From NCBI GenBank assembly GCA_008694505.1, contig VZDJ01004378.1, positions 3,398,149-3,462,148 of the forward strand: a stretch of DNA of 64,000 bases. The letters are read 5' to 3'. Below, in pieces: positions 12,701-25,550 of this stretch. The position numbers and the translations under genes were made by a program. Positions within the stretch are counted from its first letter, which is position 1. Each line of letters opens with the position of its first letter. The stretch is from Cyanoderma ruficeps. Taxonomy: Eukaryota > Chordata > Aves > Passeriformes > Timaliidae. Below the pieces are notes generated by a model that was not told the origin of the DNA, ran no database searches, and saw nothing but the letters and a program-made list of their open reading frames with translations.

Positions 12701-15700
12701 TAGAAATATCCTTCATGCATACAACTAGTAACAGAAACAAAACCCATCAGTGGAGGTGTTAAATAGTTCGCTCATTTGAACAGATTTTCATCCTGCTTTA
12801 GTACCATTCTCCAGCCCTTGCCTAATCTGAAATTATTGTGGTAATTAGCATATAATAATTTAGTTGTAGCATGCTGTGTTTGTCTGCCACTAAAAACCCA
12901 GAGAACTACTCCAGGAGTAAATAGTTATTAGGATACTAATTCCCTGTTCACTTAGTAACGTCTGCTGTAAGGTTTGAAACACTTTGTCTCCAGGCAAATA
13001 TTAGCAGTTAAAGGTAATATTCACAGCACTGTCTGAGATGCGAGCAATAAATGCTTAACAGTGGGCACTCTCTTCAGCTCAGACCTCAGCTAATTAATCT
13101 GTGCATGTGCCTGCCCAGTCTCACCAGGTTCCCCCTTCTTTCCCCACTATTAGTTCAGCAGGGTTACTTTCAGTGCCATTATGAAGGTTAAAGGACACTA
13201 AATATCTCCTTTATATCATTGGCGATGCTGGTAATATTATCAGCTGTTTCATTGCTCTTTAGGCTGTGATGCTGGGCAAAGTGCTGGGCAAATTGCTTCA
13301 GCTCAAGCAGAGGTTATGCCTATGATGCCATTTTTTCTGTATGAAATTCTCCACATCATTCTGGGGCCTTCTGGGTTTTCCTTCTGGGAATATACAAAAG
13401 GAGTTTCACAGTCTGTGAACTTGACTTTTTTTAGCCTTGTGAGCTCTGCTTCACAAAAGCTCCTCTGTGGGGTCCAAATGAGTACTGCTATAAATGAATA
13501 ACAAGTTGCACTGCCAGACCCTACAAATTAGAGCCGTAGTACTGAAAAGTGCTTTGCAGAAATAGTTGTCACATGATGTGTTTTGCTCTTGCACAGAAAT
13601 TGCAGGTGAAGGTTGATGTAGCAGATGGTATTAAACAATAGTTATCAGATGATAGAGAAATCAGCAATGGCATTTATTTACTAGGAGTCACAGAGGAGAG
13701 GATACATTAAAATCTGGGCATGAGTTCAAGCCAATTTTTGCATGGAATTTGGCAGTGTTTTGCATGATAAGAAGCTGCCACTGCAAGTGAGCCCAAGAAG
13801 ACATTTCTTTCCACAGGCTCAGCTTGGGCAGTGGCATGACTCAGCCCCTTTACCAGTCCTGTCTTCTTGCTCTGCATTCTCATGTGGGAAGTCCAGTCAG
13901 ACCTGGGAGCAGATGGTATCACAGGCACCTTCACTATATCTGCAAGGAAGACGGGCACCACAGAAACTTTGTGAAATTAGATAAGGGCACCACCAGGTAG
14001 ATAGGGACAGAATGGATATACAACCTGGCCAAGATTAGATCTGGCAAGTTACAGGATTATTATCAATCAGTGGAATTGATTTTCCTGAGAATTCAAGAAA
14101 GCATGAGAGGACAACTCACTTCAAATCCTGTTTTCTTTTTCTAGCACTAAGAGTAGCAGCAGAAGTGCTATTTTTGTGGTGTGAGGTTCAGATCTTTCTA
14201 CAACTGGCAACTTAGAGAAGAAAAATATGTCAAGTTTCTCAATCACTTCTTACTCAAACCTGAATAGCTATTGCCCATCATTGTTGCAACCTCTAATCTC
14301 TCAATCTAATTAAAAATTCTATTAAATGACAGATGGTTTTAGATAAATAATAATTTACCAGAGAGAATTCCATTGCTTTCAGAAAAGACTTGGTACTTTT
14401 CTTTGCAGTGCAGTTTTGATCTCAAATATGCACTTAATGAATCATGAGTATATTATTTATTGGGCAAAAAGGACAGCCGATTTTGAATAAGATTTCAAGA
14501 GGATCCCTGGAAAAAAAGAGTACTAAATCACGTAAAAGTTCTCTGCAAAGAATGAAAAGTGTTTTTCCCATATTTTGTGTTTCAAATTATGATAAAAAAA
14601 CTGTATGTCACATTATATAGCCCTTATTCATAAGGCCAAACTTTTCTGGGAAACCTCTGTGCTTTGACATTAGTAAGGTCACCATAGGTATATGTCAAGG
14701 TACAATTTGTGCTGTAGTATTTACCACAGAATTTTCCCACTATATTTAATATAATTAATTTTATATTTGCAATATCTTTATATCAGCAAAATGTCACAGG
14801 GACCTAGATCCCTATGCCCTTTATGTACTGCAAAGAGAACAGATACATTGGCACTTGTTTTAAAAGTAAGGTACAATTAGCTGTGACTGCAAATACTAAC
14901 ATCTGAATTGAGCCTTAGAACCATGCATCAGCATGATTAGTCTGAACATGAAATTCATGAAGCTCAATAACTTTCTTTAGCAAAAGACCTTTTGCCATGT
15001 CATTACTTTCAGGCATTATTGTTGAGAAAAAAAAGTCTATTATTTAATATATACTGCTGTTGAATTATTGGCATCTAGAATTCAACTCCAAAAATTTAGT
15101 GATCGATCAATGCCAATACCTGAATTACATTTAAAGTTGCATTTTTTGTTGTTCAATGTCTTCTATTCCCAGAGAACATTCAACAAATAGAGTACCCATT
15201 GTTGATGTTGTCCCATTTCTGTCACTACAAAAAATTATGCATGTACTGCAAACCATATTGTCTAAGCAACAGCTGGTTCCACAAGTAAGAAAACATATTT
15301 CCTGAAGTTGATAGGGTAGAAATTCTAAAATATGAAGTTCTGTGCTTCAAGAGATAAGACAGCCATCAGCTGGCATTCTGTTAGGTGATTTTTCTGTGTG
15401 TGGTTTCTTGTTATTCTCTGGTTTTGCCTGTACTGCTGAGCCAGGTTGACTTTATGGACCAGAATAAAGCATTCTTCTGCTCGGCTTTGAGAATTCCTTT
15501 GTTCTTTGGAGAATCTTATGCTTGTCTTAGATATCCCATGTCTGACATTGCACCTATCACCAAACTGCTTTGTTACCTCTGGGGCTCCCTTGAGGAATTT
15601 ACTTGTGATGGTCATGTTAAGTATCTTTCTGAAGGGACAGGCTCTAAACTGTACAAAATAGTACAATTTGTTTCATGTAAAAACTGACTGTGGGGGTTGG

Positions 15701-15880
15701 TCAGTGACCAAATTGAGATTTAGTTTCCATCTTGCTTTTTGAAACTAGTACTTTAGTCCTTCATTGGACAAATTATTCAGTCACGTATGCCTACTCATTG
15801 TCTCTCATTCCTCATGCAGGAAAGCTACTTTTGCCACTTTCTACATTATTCAAACAACTTTTATTCTTTGTCTTCTGTTC
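3741..15880. other. AT-rich non-coding stretch
   Basis: I see no recognisable gene, RNA gene or complete transposon. The longest frames are 121 codons on the minus strand at 9520-9885, 114 on the plus strand at 6571-6915 and 113 on the minus strand at 15325-15666. The last two are overlapped by frames on the opposite strand and none has a known domain. Minor items are an A-run at about 10075-10091, a near-palindrome of TA steps at 7281-7301, a doubled GCTGGGCAAA motif near 13270-13291, and duplicated ACTGACTAC near 9705-9722. The block 12960-13290 mixes homeodomain-like TAATTA sites with GC-richer DNA and is a plausible but unproven conserved non-coding element. Confidence 0.55.
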
Positions 15881-15885
15881 TCTTT

Positions 15886-15960
15886 TTTTTTTTGGGGGGG
15901 GGCAGGGATGGGGTTTTGGTTTGTTTGNTTTTGATTTGTTTTATTTTGTTTTGTTGTAAT
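15886..15960 (+). repeat. T-run / G-run / TTTG low-complexity tract with an N
   Basis: A run of T is followed by nine G (15894-15902), then GGG and GGGG blocks separated by two bases each, then a TTTG/TTTTG-rich tail. The only ambiguous base of the window, N, is at 15928 inside this tail. The G blocks satisfy the canonical four-run G-quadruplex pattern. Such tracts are hard to sequence, so the exact length of the T and G runs should not be trusted. Confidence 0.85.
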
Positions 15961-15962
15961 TG

Positions 15963-16050
15963 GTAAGGAAGTACATTACATCTCTGTGCCTTAGTAGATT
16001 CAGTAGCAGTCTGCAAAAAATTTTACTCAGGTAACCTGCAGTGGCCAAGA
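15963..16050 (+). repeat. Direct repeat copy A (~88 bp)
   Basis: This segment starts GTAAGGAAGTACATTACATC and matches 17714-17801 on the same strand. By eye there are 7 substitutions over 88 aligned bases and no gap, about 92% identity. Similarity ends abruptly on both sides in the two copies. It lacks LTR ends, a tRNA-like promoter or a tail, so I cannot assign it to a family. It may be a fragment of an uncatalogued dispersed repeat or a local duplication. Confidence 0.85.
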
Positions 16051-17713
16051 ACAAATCAACATTCATTGCCAAGAGTCTGCCCCTGCAACCTGAATATTTC
16101 TGGCTTCAGAAATACTAAGCATTTAAGCAACACTCCCTGAGAAGATTCTTGCTAAAACTAGAAGTAGAAAGGCAATGGAGTAAGGCATGATTTTTGAAAG
16201 ATTGGTAATTGATCTCAGTCTGTATGTTAGCATAGATAAGAAGGAAGAGATATTCATGACATGAACATGCAGCTGAGAAATCCTTTGTGTGAATCCAGTT
16301 GCTAAGTGGATTTCAGATATAACTTTTTGTGAAGCTGGAAAATAAGAATCTAGCAAAGGGCAGTTTTCTTTTGTATGGGTTTACTATTTAATAAGGAAGA
16401 AGCAGTTTGAGGAACAAGAACTGTTTTTAGCAGTGAAAATTTTCAGAGGCAGAGATAATTTTGTATATGAGTAGGGGGAAAATAAAGAACAGCAGGGAAC
16501 AAGAAACTGGATGAAATCTTTGGTGGACTATGAGGAAAGGATAGGTAATAATGCCAATGTTAGTTTGGTAGGGACATTTTTACAAGTAAACTCAAAATGT
16601 TGGGAGGGAAAAGTATTTGTTAGTTTTGCACTGACACTTGAAAAAGCCTCAGGCAGAGGGTTTGTCTGAACCAGAGGATGCTACTGGTTGCTCCTTGCAT
16701 GTTATTCAGAACATCTTTTTTCCTTAAATATTTGACTGTGTAAATTTGAGGGGAAGGAAATATTACCCTTTGACTTCAGTCTATTTTAATACTTCAATCC
16801 TGAGCACACTTGCTGGGGAAAATATGAAAATTTTGTATGGTTGTGGGCCCTACAGGAATTAGTTGGAAATTCTATAATGTGTGCTTTGTAAGTAATAAAA
16901 TAAAATAATTCTGATGTTCCAATCATAAATTTGATGTAGAATCCTGAAAAAGACTACATTTTACCACCATGTAGCAAACTTTCACTGAAGACTTGGAGGG
17001 TGCTGCAAAACATACATAACTTTTATATGCAAAAGCTGACATTGAAAAGGATCCAAGTTATTTTGAAAGTTAGGATTAAAACATGGAATATTCTTAAAAT
17101 CAAGTTTCTAAAATCAATGAGGAGAATCAGTAAGGACATATGGAAATAAATTCACACAACTGAGTAATCAAATTCAAGAACACACTTAAGCTGGGTTCCT
17201 CAGGGAGTGTGTAAAGATTAAAGTACATATAAACTAGGGATGAGTCAGCAATCATAAAAAAAAGCAGTTCCAGTGTTGGGTTGTATCAATTGGATTATCA
17301 CAGTAAGTCAAGTTTGCTGGGAATGCCTGTATAATAGTGCCGCTTTGGCTTTATGCGAAATAACACCCACATTTTGGGATGCTGCATTTCAAAAAGAATA
17401 GAAATCGGCAGAAAATCAAAAGAGCAGAAAGCTTCTTAAGATACTTAAAATCTTGATCCATGAGGATGGGATAAGTCAAAGAAGCTATATGAAAATGTGA
17501 ATATCCTAAAAAACTAATTGCAAGCTCCCCAAAATACAAATATTCCAATTTTTGAAGAAGGAAGATTTATGTCACAAAACAGCAACTCTCATTAGGAGAG
17601 ACTAAAGGGAGTTGTGCCCTAGCATGGAAGAATTTTATTAAGTAATAGAGAATGCCTATCCATTATTTCTGGCAGAAGAATCAATCGCAAGGAAGCTGAC
17701 TAAAGTATCCGGA
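16051..17713. other. Unique-looking DNA between the two 88-bp copies
   Basis: This 1.66-kb spacer shows no gene. The frames present (for example 77 codons on the minus strand at 16123-16356) have no recognisable domain, and the spacer does not read as an internal retroviral region. It is AT-rich with no large internal repeat that I can see. Confidence 0.5.
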
Positions 17714-17801
17714 GTAAGGAAGTACATTACATCTCTGTGCCTCAATAGATTCAGTAGCACTCTGCAAAAAACTTTGCTCAGGTGACCTGCAGAGGCCAAG
17801 A
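17714..17801 (+). repeat. Direct repeat copy B (~88 bp)
   Basis: This is the second copy of the segment at 15963-16050, in the same orientation and 1.75 kb downstream. The first 29 bases are identical. Differences are scattered and most are transitions, as expected of two copies drifting apart. Flanks on both sides are unrelated to those of copy A. Confidence 0.85.
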
Positions 17802-17805
17802 GCAC

Positions 17806-19949
17806 TAAGCACACCCTCAGGACCATGCTCTTTTCAAAAATACACAGGCTGTCTCTTTTCTTTCAAAACCTCCTTGGAAGAGTACTCATCTTCTCCACTG
17901 CATAATAAAAATCAGTATTACTAAAACTTTGGAGAAAATTCATCTGAGAATTCTTTCATGTTCCTTCCAGAAGGGAGCTGTCGTGGAACTGAATGGAAAG
18001 AACTAGTGTTAAGGAGCACGATTTAGTATACAAATATGTAAAGCATGTGGCTAAGAGAGAGGACATGTGTTCTTGTTGCTCTTTAAAGTCTGTTCACCTC
18101 ATTGGTGTAAAACATTTTTTTGGAAAAAAACACCTGAATTGTTATTAGGAGAATGCGTAAAAAATATCAAACAACCAAAACTAACCAAACCTTCCTCAGT
18201 GAAGGAAGTGGGAACCCCCAAAGAGAAAGTCAGAGTTATGCATTCCAAATAAGGAGGTACCTTTCTGTACATCTTTAGACTCACCTTTGAGATTTCATAT
18301 TCTTTAACTGAAGGTGACAGTACAGCTACACTGTCAGGCAGGTGTATATAAATCATGCAGGTCCTTGTTCAGGGTTTCTTGTTTTGACTTCCCTTGGAGG
18401 GAAGCCTAAATGTGGGAGAATGTTCAGGAATACTCTCCTCCTCAGGAGGGGGCTGGGCTGTGCCTGCATATATTGTCTTTTCTGTCCTTTACAAAAGGAT
18501 CACAAAAGTAAATACCCAAAAGGAAGTTTGTCACACACATCCCCGAATCCAGACCTTGCCATGATCTGCTGTCTTCCCAGAGTACTCTCTCTGCTCCATG
18601 CACAAAGGCTCAGCTTAAAGGCCCACCTTCAACAAAATCTTCAGATTTTTATTACCTAACTCCTCTTTAGCTTCTCTATTCAACAGTATGTGAATTTAGG
18701 ACTTTAAATCTGAGTTAAGGGACCATGTATCTTCACTTTGTACCTGAATGGAAATATAGTCCTTAACTTTCAGGTGCACAAGGCTTTTATTGCACTGATC
18801 TGTGTGAGTTTTTCTTCATAACTATCAGGCATCTTTTCTGAATTAATTCTGGAATATTCCAAAAATGAAAATATTTCTTCAAAGACCCTGCAAGAAGCAA
18901 CTCTTATTCTACATATTGATAGACTACAATTCATTTTCTCTTTGGATTTTCAAAATATTTTCATATCACTGAGTAGAGATACTATAAGGGTTTTAATTAA
19001 AAGTATAATTTGTTACATATTTTTATACTGTTAAGGATTCTTCCCTAGAAGAGATCAGTTCTCTTGTCATTTACAGTATGTATGAGAAAATGAGTGAAAT
19101 ATTTTCCTATTTTAATATTTATTTAATAAATAAAATTTGGATATAAATTTCATCCTAAATTTAAGAATGAAAATAGAAATCCAGAATTCATAAAAATTGG
19201 TGTCAATATTAAATAATAACAAAATCCCTTTCCAATAAAGGGTGTCATTGAGTTATTTAGAAAGAGTAACCCAGTAAAATATTTCAAGCCAAAAGTATTT
19301 ATTATCTTTGCTGTCTGACTGACATACAGGAAGGCTGATATGTACTTGAATGTAAGAATCAAGACGTGAGAAGAAAGGAGTTCAAATATCAAAGCTATTC
19401 CATAAGCAAAAAAAAAAAGTATTGTTTCCTCAAAATATTTGTTTCATTAAGGTAGCACAAAAATAGTATCTTCTTTTAGCTTAATGACTGTTTTTATAGT
19501 CTTCAAAACAATTTTTCATAGTCAGACTTCTGAGCATCAACTCTGTCACTGAAACTGAGTTGATAATAATGTAATTCTCCTGTTTAGTCAGCCACCCAAA
19601 TCCCAGTGTTTCACTACTTTTACTAAATTATAGGTTTGAGGATAGAGACAAAGCTATCTCCCAAAAGCAATTTCCTTCCGTACTAATAGATAACTAAGGA
19701 CTTGGATACTTGTATGACAACATCCAAATTTTCAAATCCCTAATCATTACTAACAGCATTTTTCCCCACAACTGCCCAGTGGATAGGAAAATACCCTTAG
19801 CAAGTAAGGAATCAGGCAAAGTAAGTGACACACCCAAATTTATGCAGGAAGCCATACACTTTGGAATAATAAAATATACACCCTTTCTTCAGGTTGCTCT
19901 TTCTTCCTTGGAAAATTTTATGGGGTTGCTATGAATACACTGTAAAAAA
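17806..19949. other. AT-rich non-coding stretch
   Basis: I see nothing gene-like. A 105-codon frame at 18342-18659 on the plus strand has no domain I recognise and no flanking signals. A short inverted repeat (TGACAGT / ACTGTCA) lies near 18315-18335. Confidence 0.5.
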
Positions 19950-20490
19950 GGGTGCACAGGTAAGATTGCACCTCAAATACTGTATTCAGTTCTGGGCCCC
20001 TCACAATAAGAAAGGCATTGAGGTGCTAGAGAATGTCCAGACAAGGACAATGAAGCAATGAAGTTGGTGAAAGGTCTACAAAACAAGTCCAAAGAGGAGC
20101 AGCTGAGGAAGTTTTATCCTGGAGAAAAGGAGGCTCAGGGGAGACTTTGTCACTCTAAATGTACCTGAAAAGAGGCTGTAGTGAGGTGGAGGTCAGTCTC
20201 TTCTCCCAAGTTACAAGTGACAGGTTGAGAGGAAACAGCCTCTAATTGCTCCAGAGAAGTTTTAGATTCATTATTAGGAAATACTTCTTCATGGAAAGGG
20301 TTGTCAAACATTGCAACAGGCTGCCCAGAGAAGTGATAGAGTCACCATCCCTGGAGGCATTTAAAAGATGTGTAGACATGGTGTTTAGGGACATGACTCA
20401 CTGGTGGACTTGGCAATGCCAGGTTAACAGTTGGACTCAGTGGCCTTAATAGTTTTTCCTAGTCCAAATTATCTGATCATTCTATAATTT
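19950..20490 (+). mobile_element. CR1 LINE, 5'-truncated, 3' end
   Basis: This is the 3' end of a chicken-repeat-1 (CR1) non-LTR retrotransposon in plus orientation. It covers the last part of the reverse-transcriptase frame and the 3' UTR. Recognisable blocks are TACTGTATTCAGTTCTGGGC at the start, GGAGAAAAGGAGGCTCAGGG in the middle, and a frame reading [11 protein letters not shown] near 20294-20330, all hallmarks of CR1 ORF2 C-termini. Towards the end it has the avian CR1 motif GTTGGACTCAGTGGCCTTA and a decayed ATTCTATAAT tail. The reading frame is broken by indels and stops, so it is a dead copy. CR1 copies are typically cut short at the 5' end by incomplete reverse transcription; here the break is near 19950, with a few bases of uncertainty. 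Confidence 0.93.
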
Positions 20491-22825
20491 TATTTGTCCT
20501 CTAATGTATTTTTAAAAGTTGTGTCCTAGTCATTTATAGTATAGTTTTGATGCCAAACATTACGTAGTGCCATTTTCTGTATGGCATTTTGAAAAAATTG
20601 TGTTAGGTGATTTTTCTTGCTGCAACATCTATCAGGAAGAAATACATATAAGTCACAGGAATAATCAGACAGTCAAGGGATGGCTGAATGACCCATGCTG
20701 AAAAGTTATTTTTATAGATACTGCCACCTGGAAAGTAAGTCAATTGAAACTATCACAGCTGATATTCCAATCCAACTAATCCGTCATTTTTTCCGGTCTA
20801 TTATATTCTTATATTCTGATAAGGTGTCAACTGGTTATTGTGCAGATGCACCTGCTTGGAGTGATGTCTTGTTTGGAGATGAATTAAAGCACATTATCAT
20901 GGAGTGAGATCTGATTAAAAGGTGACTTTGCGCAAATTTCCAGTATTCTCTATTCACTACATGACTCATATCTCAGTCTGCTAATAATTTAGGATAGTTT
21001 TTTTTGAGTAAGGGCACCAGAGAACACCACCAGACTCCAAAACCTTCACACCAAATTTTCATCTACCATCTAGCGTAGCTGCTTCATTCTGCTTTGAAAG
21101 AGAAAGACTTACAAGAAAACAGAGCTGTCTTTCAGTCATGAAATATTTTACCTCTAAGAGGTAAGGTGTCATTCTAGACTGGAATTAACAAAGCTGAAGA
21201 TATGAAATCCCAAAAGCTATGAGGAAAATAATGAGCTGTCTTTGCTATCCATTACAATTTTCTACATTCACTTCTGTATTTCTAAAATGAGAAAATAGAA
21301 ATAAAAGAGCAAGTGAGTTTTGTGATAAAAACAGAAGCATAGTTTCTAAAAGCATTTTATAAAAAAGAGACTACATTACAATTACTTTTTAAAATCTCAT
21401 TTACTCTTTGATTTAGGATTTTAAGCTGCTATTTCTAATCCCTATGCTGTCACATTTTTGATCTGAAACAGCAGTGCTGAAGAACGAATCATAATTAGTG
21501 AACATGAAATGAAGTGTCCTGCCTTTGAATAACTGTATAACACAAGCAGTTGTAGATTACACAAGCCTACAAGTTCAGCTTGATAAAAACATGAGCAGGA
21601 GAGAAATATTTAATGGCGTTATTTGTTAGAGAAACAAATATCAAGTGCCAGAAAACTCCTGGAAACAAATAAGTGTCTAAGAGAGGTGTAAAATTCTAGG
21701 CACCACTTTAGGTTACTTATCCATGTCATTCTTACTGACCAGGAAATTCTAAGCTGGAATGTCCTGACTGTTATTTAAATATTTTACTATTTTTTGAGGG
21801 TTTGCCTTGTCTTTGAAAGAAGACTAAGTCAGAATTATGTACAAATAGAATGAGAAGTTTAATATGATTTAAAGTGTCAAGAAAAGGTTTTGTAGGGATG
21901 TAGGCATAATAGAAATTTTTGCTAAGATTACTCCTTTATTACTTCAAGGTCAGGGTCATTCTCACCCACTCGGTAAGGATATCCTGATTTCTAAAAGCCT
22001 TGTAGGTGGTTGCAATATTTTAAGCATCAGAAGTAATCCTTTAAAACCATCTGTTAACTTAAATCAACAAAAGGCGTTAATTGTGAAACCTAGGAACTCT
22101 TCCTAGCACCAGCTATGAAAGTCTGCCATATACCAATGCTTCATCCAGTTCTCCTATCTGTAAAACTCCATGGACAGATTGCAGATTTCTTAGTGTGGAA
22201 TGAATCTGAGCTGTGATTCACTAAATTGCTTTCACCAAGGTTGTTTTACAGTGCAAAATAATCTATACTCCCTTTCTCTACAGCTATAGAAGTCCAGGCT
22301 ATAAAAGGAAAAAACTTTGAAGCTATATTTGTCATGGAAAAAAATTATTTGGGGCACCTTTGTAACTAGCTTTGTCTAATAGGCATGTAAGGGGCTGTCA
22401 AAATTACTATTCTCCATATATTGACTGAATATCAGTTCACCTATTTGTACCTTTAATCCTCTCTTTGGCTCCTTGCTGAAACTCATGCTGGTGAAGATGC
22501 ACCTGAATAACTTGAAAGTACAGTGACCTCTTGATTATTTGTAGGTAGGTTAGTTGGTTTGTAAATAAAAAAGGCAAAGGGATTTATTTTTCTGGCATGA
22601 CTTATTAGCTTGGACACTGTGCTGTACTAATGTCCCTACACCATTTCCTGATCTCAGTTGGCTCCATCATGGGGCTGTCTGTAAGCTGAGCTTCTATGTA
22701 TTTGTAGAGCTGGGATGGTACTGTGGAGATGTCTCTGCTGGTTTGGGACAATCTGTGCAGTTTAGGAAAGAGTAATATCATATGGGTATTACTTTTTCCA
22801 GGGTATCTTGATCCTGAATAAGAGG
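20491..22825. other. AT-rich non-coding stretch
   Basis: I see no gene or transposon between the two CR1 copies. Frames are 75 codons or less. The tail end (22600-22820) contains a minus-strand frame of 75 codons adjacent to the next CR1, with no recognised product. Confidence 0.5.
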
Positions 22826-23466
22826 GAATCATAGAATCAGTGAATCATTGAGGTTGGAGAGTGCTTCAAAATGTTTAAATCCAACCTTTGACCAAACACC
22901 ACCATGCCAATAAAAGCATAGCACTAAGTACCATGTCCATTCATTTCATGAAGTCTTCCAGGATAATGATACCATCACTGCTCTGGACAGTCTGTTCCAA
23001 TGCTTAACCACCCTTTCAGTGAGGAAACTCTTCTGCATGTCCAACCTGAACATTCCCTGGTACATCTTGAGGCTATGTCCTCTTATCCTGCCACTTGTTA
23101 CCTGGGAGAAGAGGGTGACCCACACCTGGCTATATCTTCTACTCAGGGAGTTGTAGAGAGTGATAAGGTTTCCCCTGAGCCTCCTTTTCTCCAGACTAAA
23201 CAACCCTATTTCCTTCAGGAACTCCTCATCAGATCTGTGCTCCGGACCCTTCACCAACTTCATTGCCCTTCTCTGGACATACTCCAGCACCTCAATATCT
23301 TTCTTACAGTGAGGGGCTCAGAACTGGGCACAGGACATGAGGTGTGGTCTCACCAGCACTGAGTACAGAGGGACAATCCCTTCTCTAGTCCTGTTGGCCA
23401 CATTTTTATTAATCCAAGCCAGGATGCCATTCTTGGTCACTTCAGTTGCCAGTGCTGGTCAGCCCC
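22826..23466 (-). mobile_element. CR1 LINE, 5'-truncated, minus strand
   Basis: This is a CR1 copy in reverse orientation. Read on the plus strand it opens with the tail repeat GAATCATAGAATCAGTGAAT and the 3' UTR hallmark GAGGTTGGAGAG. It continues upstream through the reverse-transcriptase C-terminus. A minus-strand frame at 22946-23290 stays open for 114 codons and contains [12 protein letters not shown] and [14 protein letters not shown], typical of the CR1 ORF2 end. The element is cut off near 23466. The longer open frame and cleaner tail suggest it inserted later than the copy at 19950-20490, but that is inference from by-eye divergence. Confidence 0.94.
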
Positions 23467-25550
23467 AAAGGAGAACAATCTCAAAGGCTATTCAGAATTA
23501 GGCGTTTGAATGTTTAGTTCAGTTTGACTTGTGCACAGCTGTGAATAGCTGCTGCAACTGGTTTGTTTAAAGCCAAAGTACTAGTATCCCATACCCACAG
23601 TATACTGATTTAAAGATGATTTTATTATGAGCTGTGAAGAAAAATCTTCTCTCCTTGCTGGTTCTCAACAGACATGTTCATCTCAGTGAACATGTTTGTT
23701 GCTTTTATCTGGTTGTGGCAGTTTCTAAGTTTCTAAGGTAAATTTCATCATGATCTCAGAATAGTTTCAGCTCAGAAAAAATAATATGATGTTTACAAAT
23801 TCAAAACCATAGAATTATTAATAATTATTTTAAAATCTGTGTGTTATATAATTGGAATATTCTCACAAGCACTATCTTTAAAGACACGTATTATCATTCC
23901 TTTTTTTCAGAGAGGGAATGGAAGCCTATCCAGATTGAAGTAGATCAGCTAAAAGCCTCTAGTAAGATAAACTCAATCCTGACCTCAGAAGCAGTTTATC
24001 CAATCTGTAAATGTCTTCAATAGAAGAGTAAATTGGATTTAGACAGTGAAGGACAGTCTGAGCTCTTTGCTTTATTGACAGTTTACTCAGACTTTCACTC
24101 AAATATCAGTGTCTTTATAACTATAGCATAAGAATCTCTCCATTGACAAAACTATTTCTAATTTGTCCTTATTCACTATATTTAAAATATTAATTGAATT
24201 TTTCTACATGGTTGTGTCTGAAAAAAAAAAGGGTGCACAAGCACAAAACTGTTATGAGAGAAAAGTCAGATCTTGTGAGCATATGACTTCTTGTTCTAAG
24301 TGTTTATGTTTAAGTGTTCACAAATTGCTCCGAAATGTTGTTATCATTAAAACAAGAAATCTTCAGCTATAAAAAGCCTTATTCTGAGTTTTGTCATGCA
24401 TTACTTCTCTCCATATGCTGCACTGGAAGAAAGTGTGGTAGAACCATCTTATAATAATTGCATAAAATAATTACTACGCCTTTCTCAGCTTCCATTGAAA
24501 ATATTAACATTTTTAAAGTACCTCATGAAGCATTAAATGCAGTCTCACTCAGAAATTTCAAAATGAAACCCAGGGGGATGTGGTTAATCTTTCTTGTTAT
24601 GTATGAATTGCAAAGCATGGACTTGATTTTTAAAAACCCCACAGTTTGCAAAATCAATAATTTACCTCAAAAAACTAAGCAAATAAATAAACTTCAAACC
24701 ATAATATTCAAGTACTACTGTACTAACATTATAACCTGCCTTGCAAAGGTCACCTGCCTCTGCTGGTTAGTTATCTACAGAAAGACAAAATCATTCTCAT
24801 GCAAAAAAGAAAGAAAATTGGAGAGAATCTGTTAAAACTTTCTTCAGGTTATACCAAGATGAACAGCTGACAGAATAATACAAACAATGTTTTCATAGCA
24901 TTTTTTGTAAAAAAATTTCATTGAAAGTTTTCAGAATTTCTTTATGACAATCCAAAATCAAAATGTTCATTTTTTAGAAAAATAAGATGAAGCAAAACCA
25001 AAAAAAAAAAATACCCACAACCAAACCGATAAACCTACTGACACACTTTTCCTGTTAATTTGGAAAACAGGGAGGTAAGGAATCAAATGAAATCAAAATT
25101 CCTTTCTTCTCTATAATATAAAAAGGACATATTTGGATTAATACAATTTTGTCAGAAGATTCTCCAATCATCTCTATTTATGTGGAAAGTAAGCTTATTC
25201 CATTGCTGTTGTTCTGTGCAGTCCTCCATGGATATTCAACCAGAGGCGTGTAAATGTAATGTTTTTTGGATCAGTAATACAGCTGCTAAAATGATTTTTT
25301 TCACTTATTAAAGCAAAATGTAGCCTGTAATTGGCACTCTGTTTTCCATGCACAGCTATGCAAATGTATTGCAACTATGCCAGAATGATTTTTGCTTTTG
25401 TATTTCCTTCAAATATATATATTTGTAGCTCTGTAGACTATTGTTGTATATTTATTCAGTTCCTAGCTAGCTCCAGTACTTCTCCCTACCTTTTCCCTGC
25501 CCTTATAAGCAGAAAGATAAAACACATTCCAGAGACCCCAAACTCTGGGG
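23467..25550. other. AT-rich non-coding stretch
   Basis: I see no recognisable gene. A 125-codon plus-strand frame at 24458-24835 is Lys/Asn/Ile-rich, as AT-rich DNA yields when translated, and has no domain I know. A-runs occur at about 24220-24230 and 25000-25011. Confidence 0.5.

Noticed and set aside
23000..23362. 120-codon plus-strand frame
   Set aside because: It is the antisense shadow of the CR1 reverse-transcriptase region.
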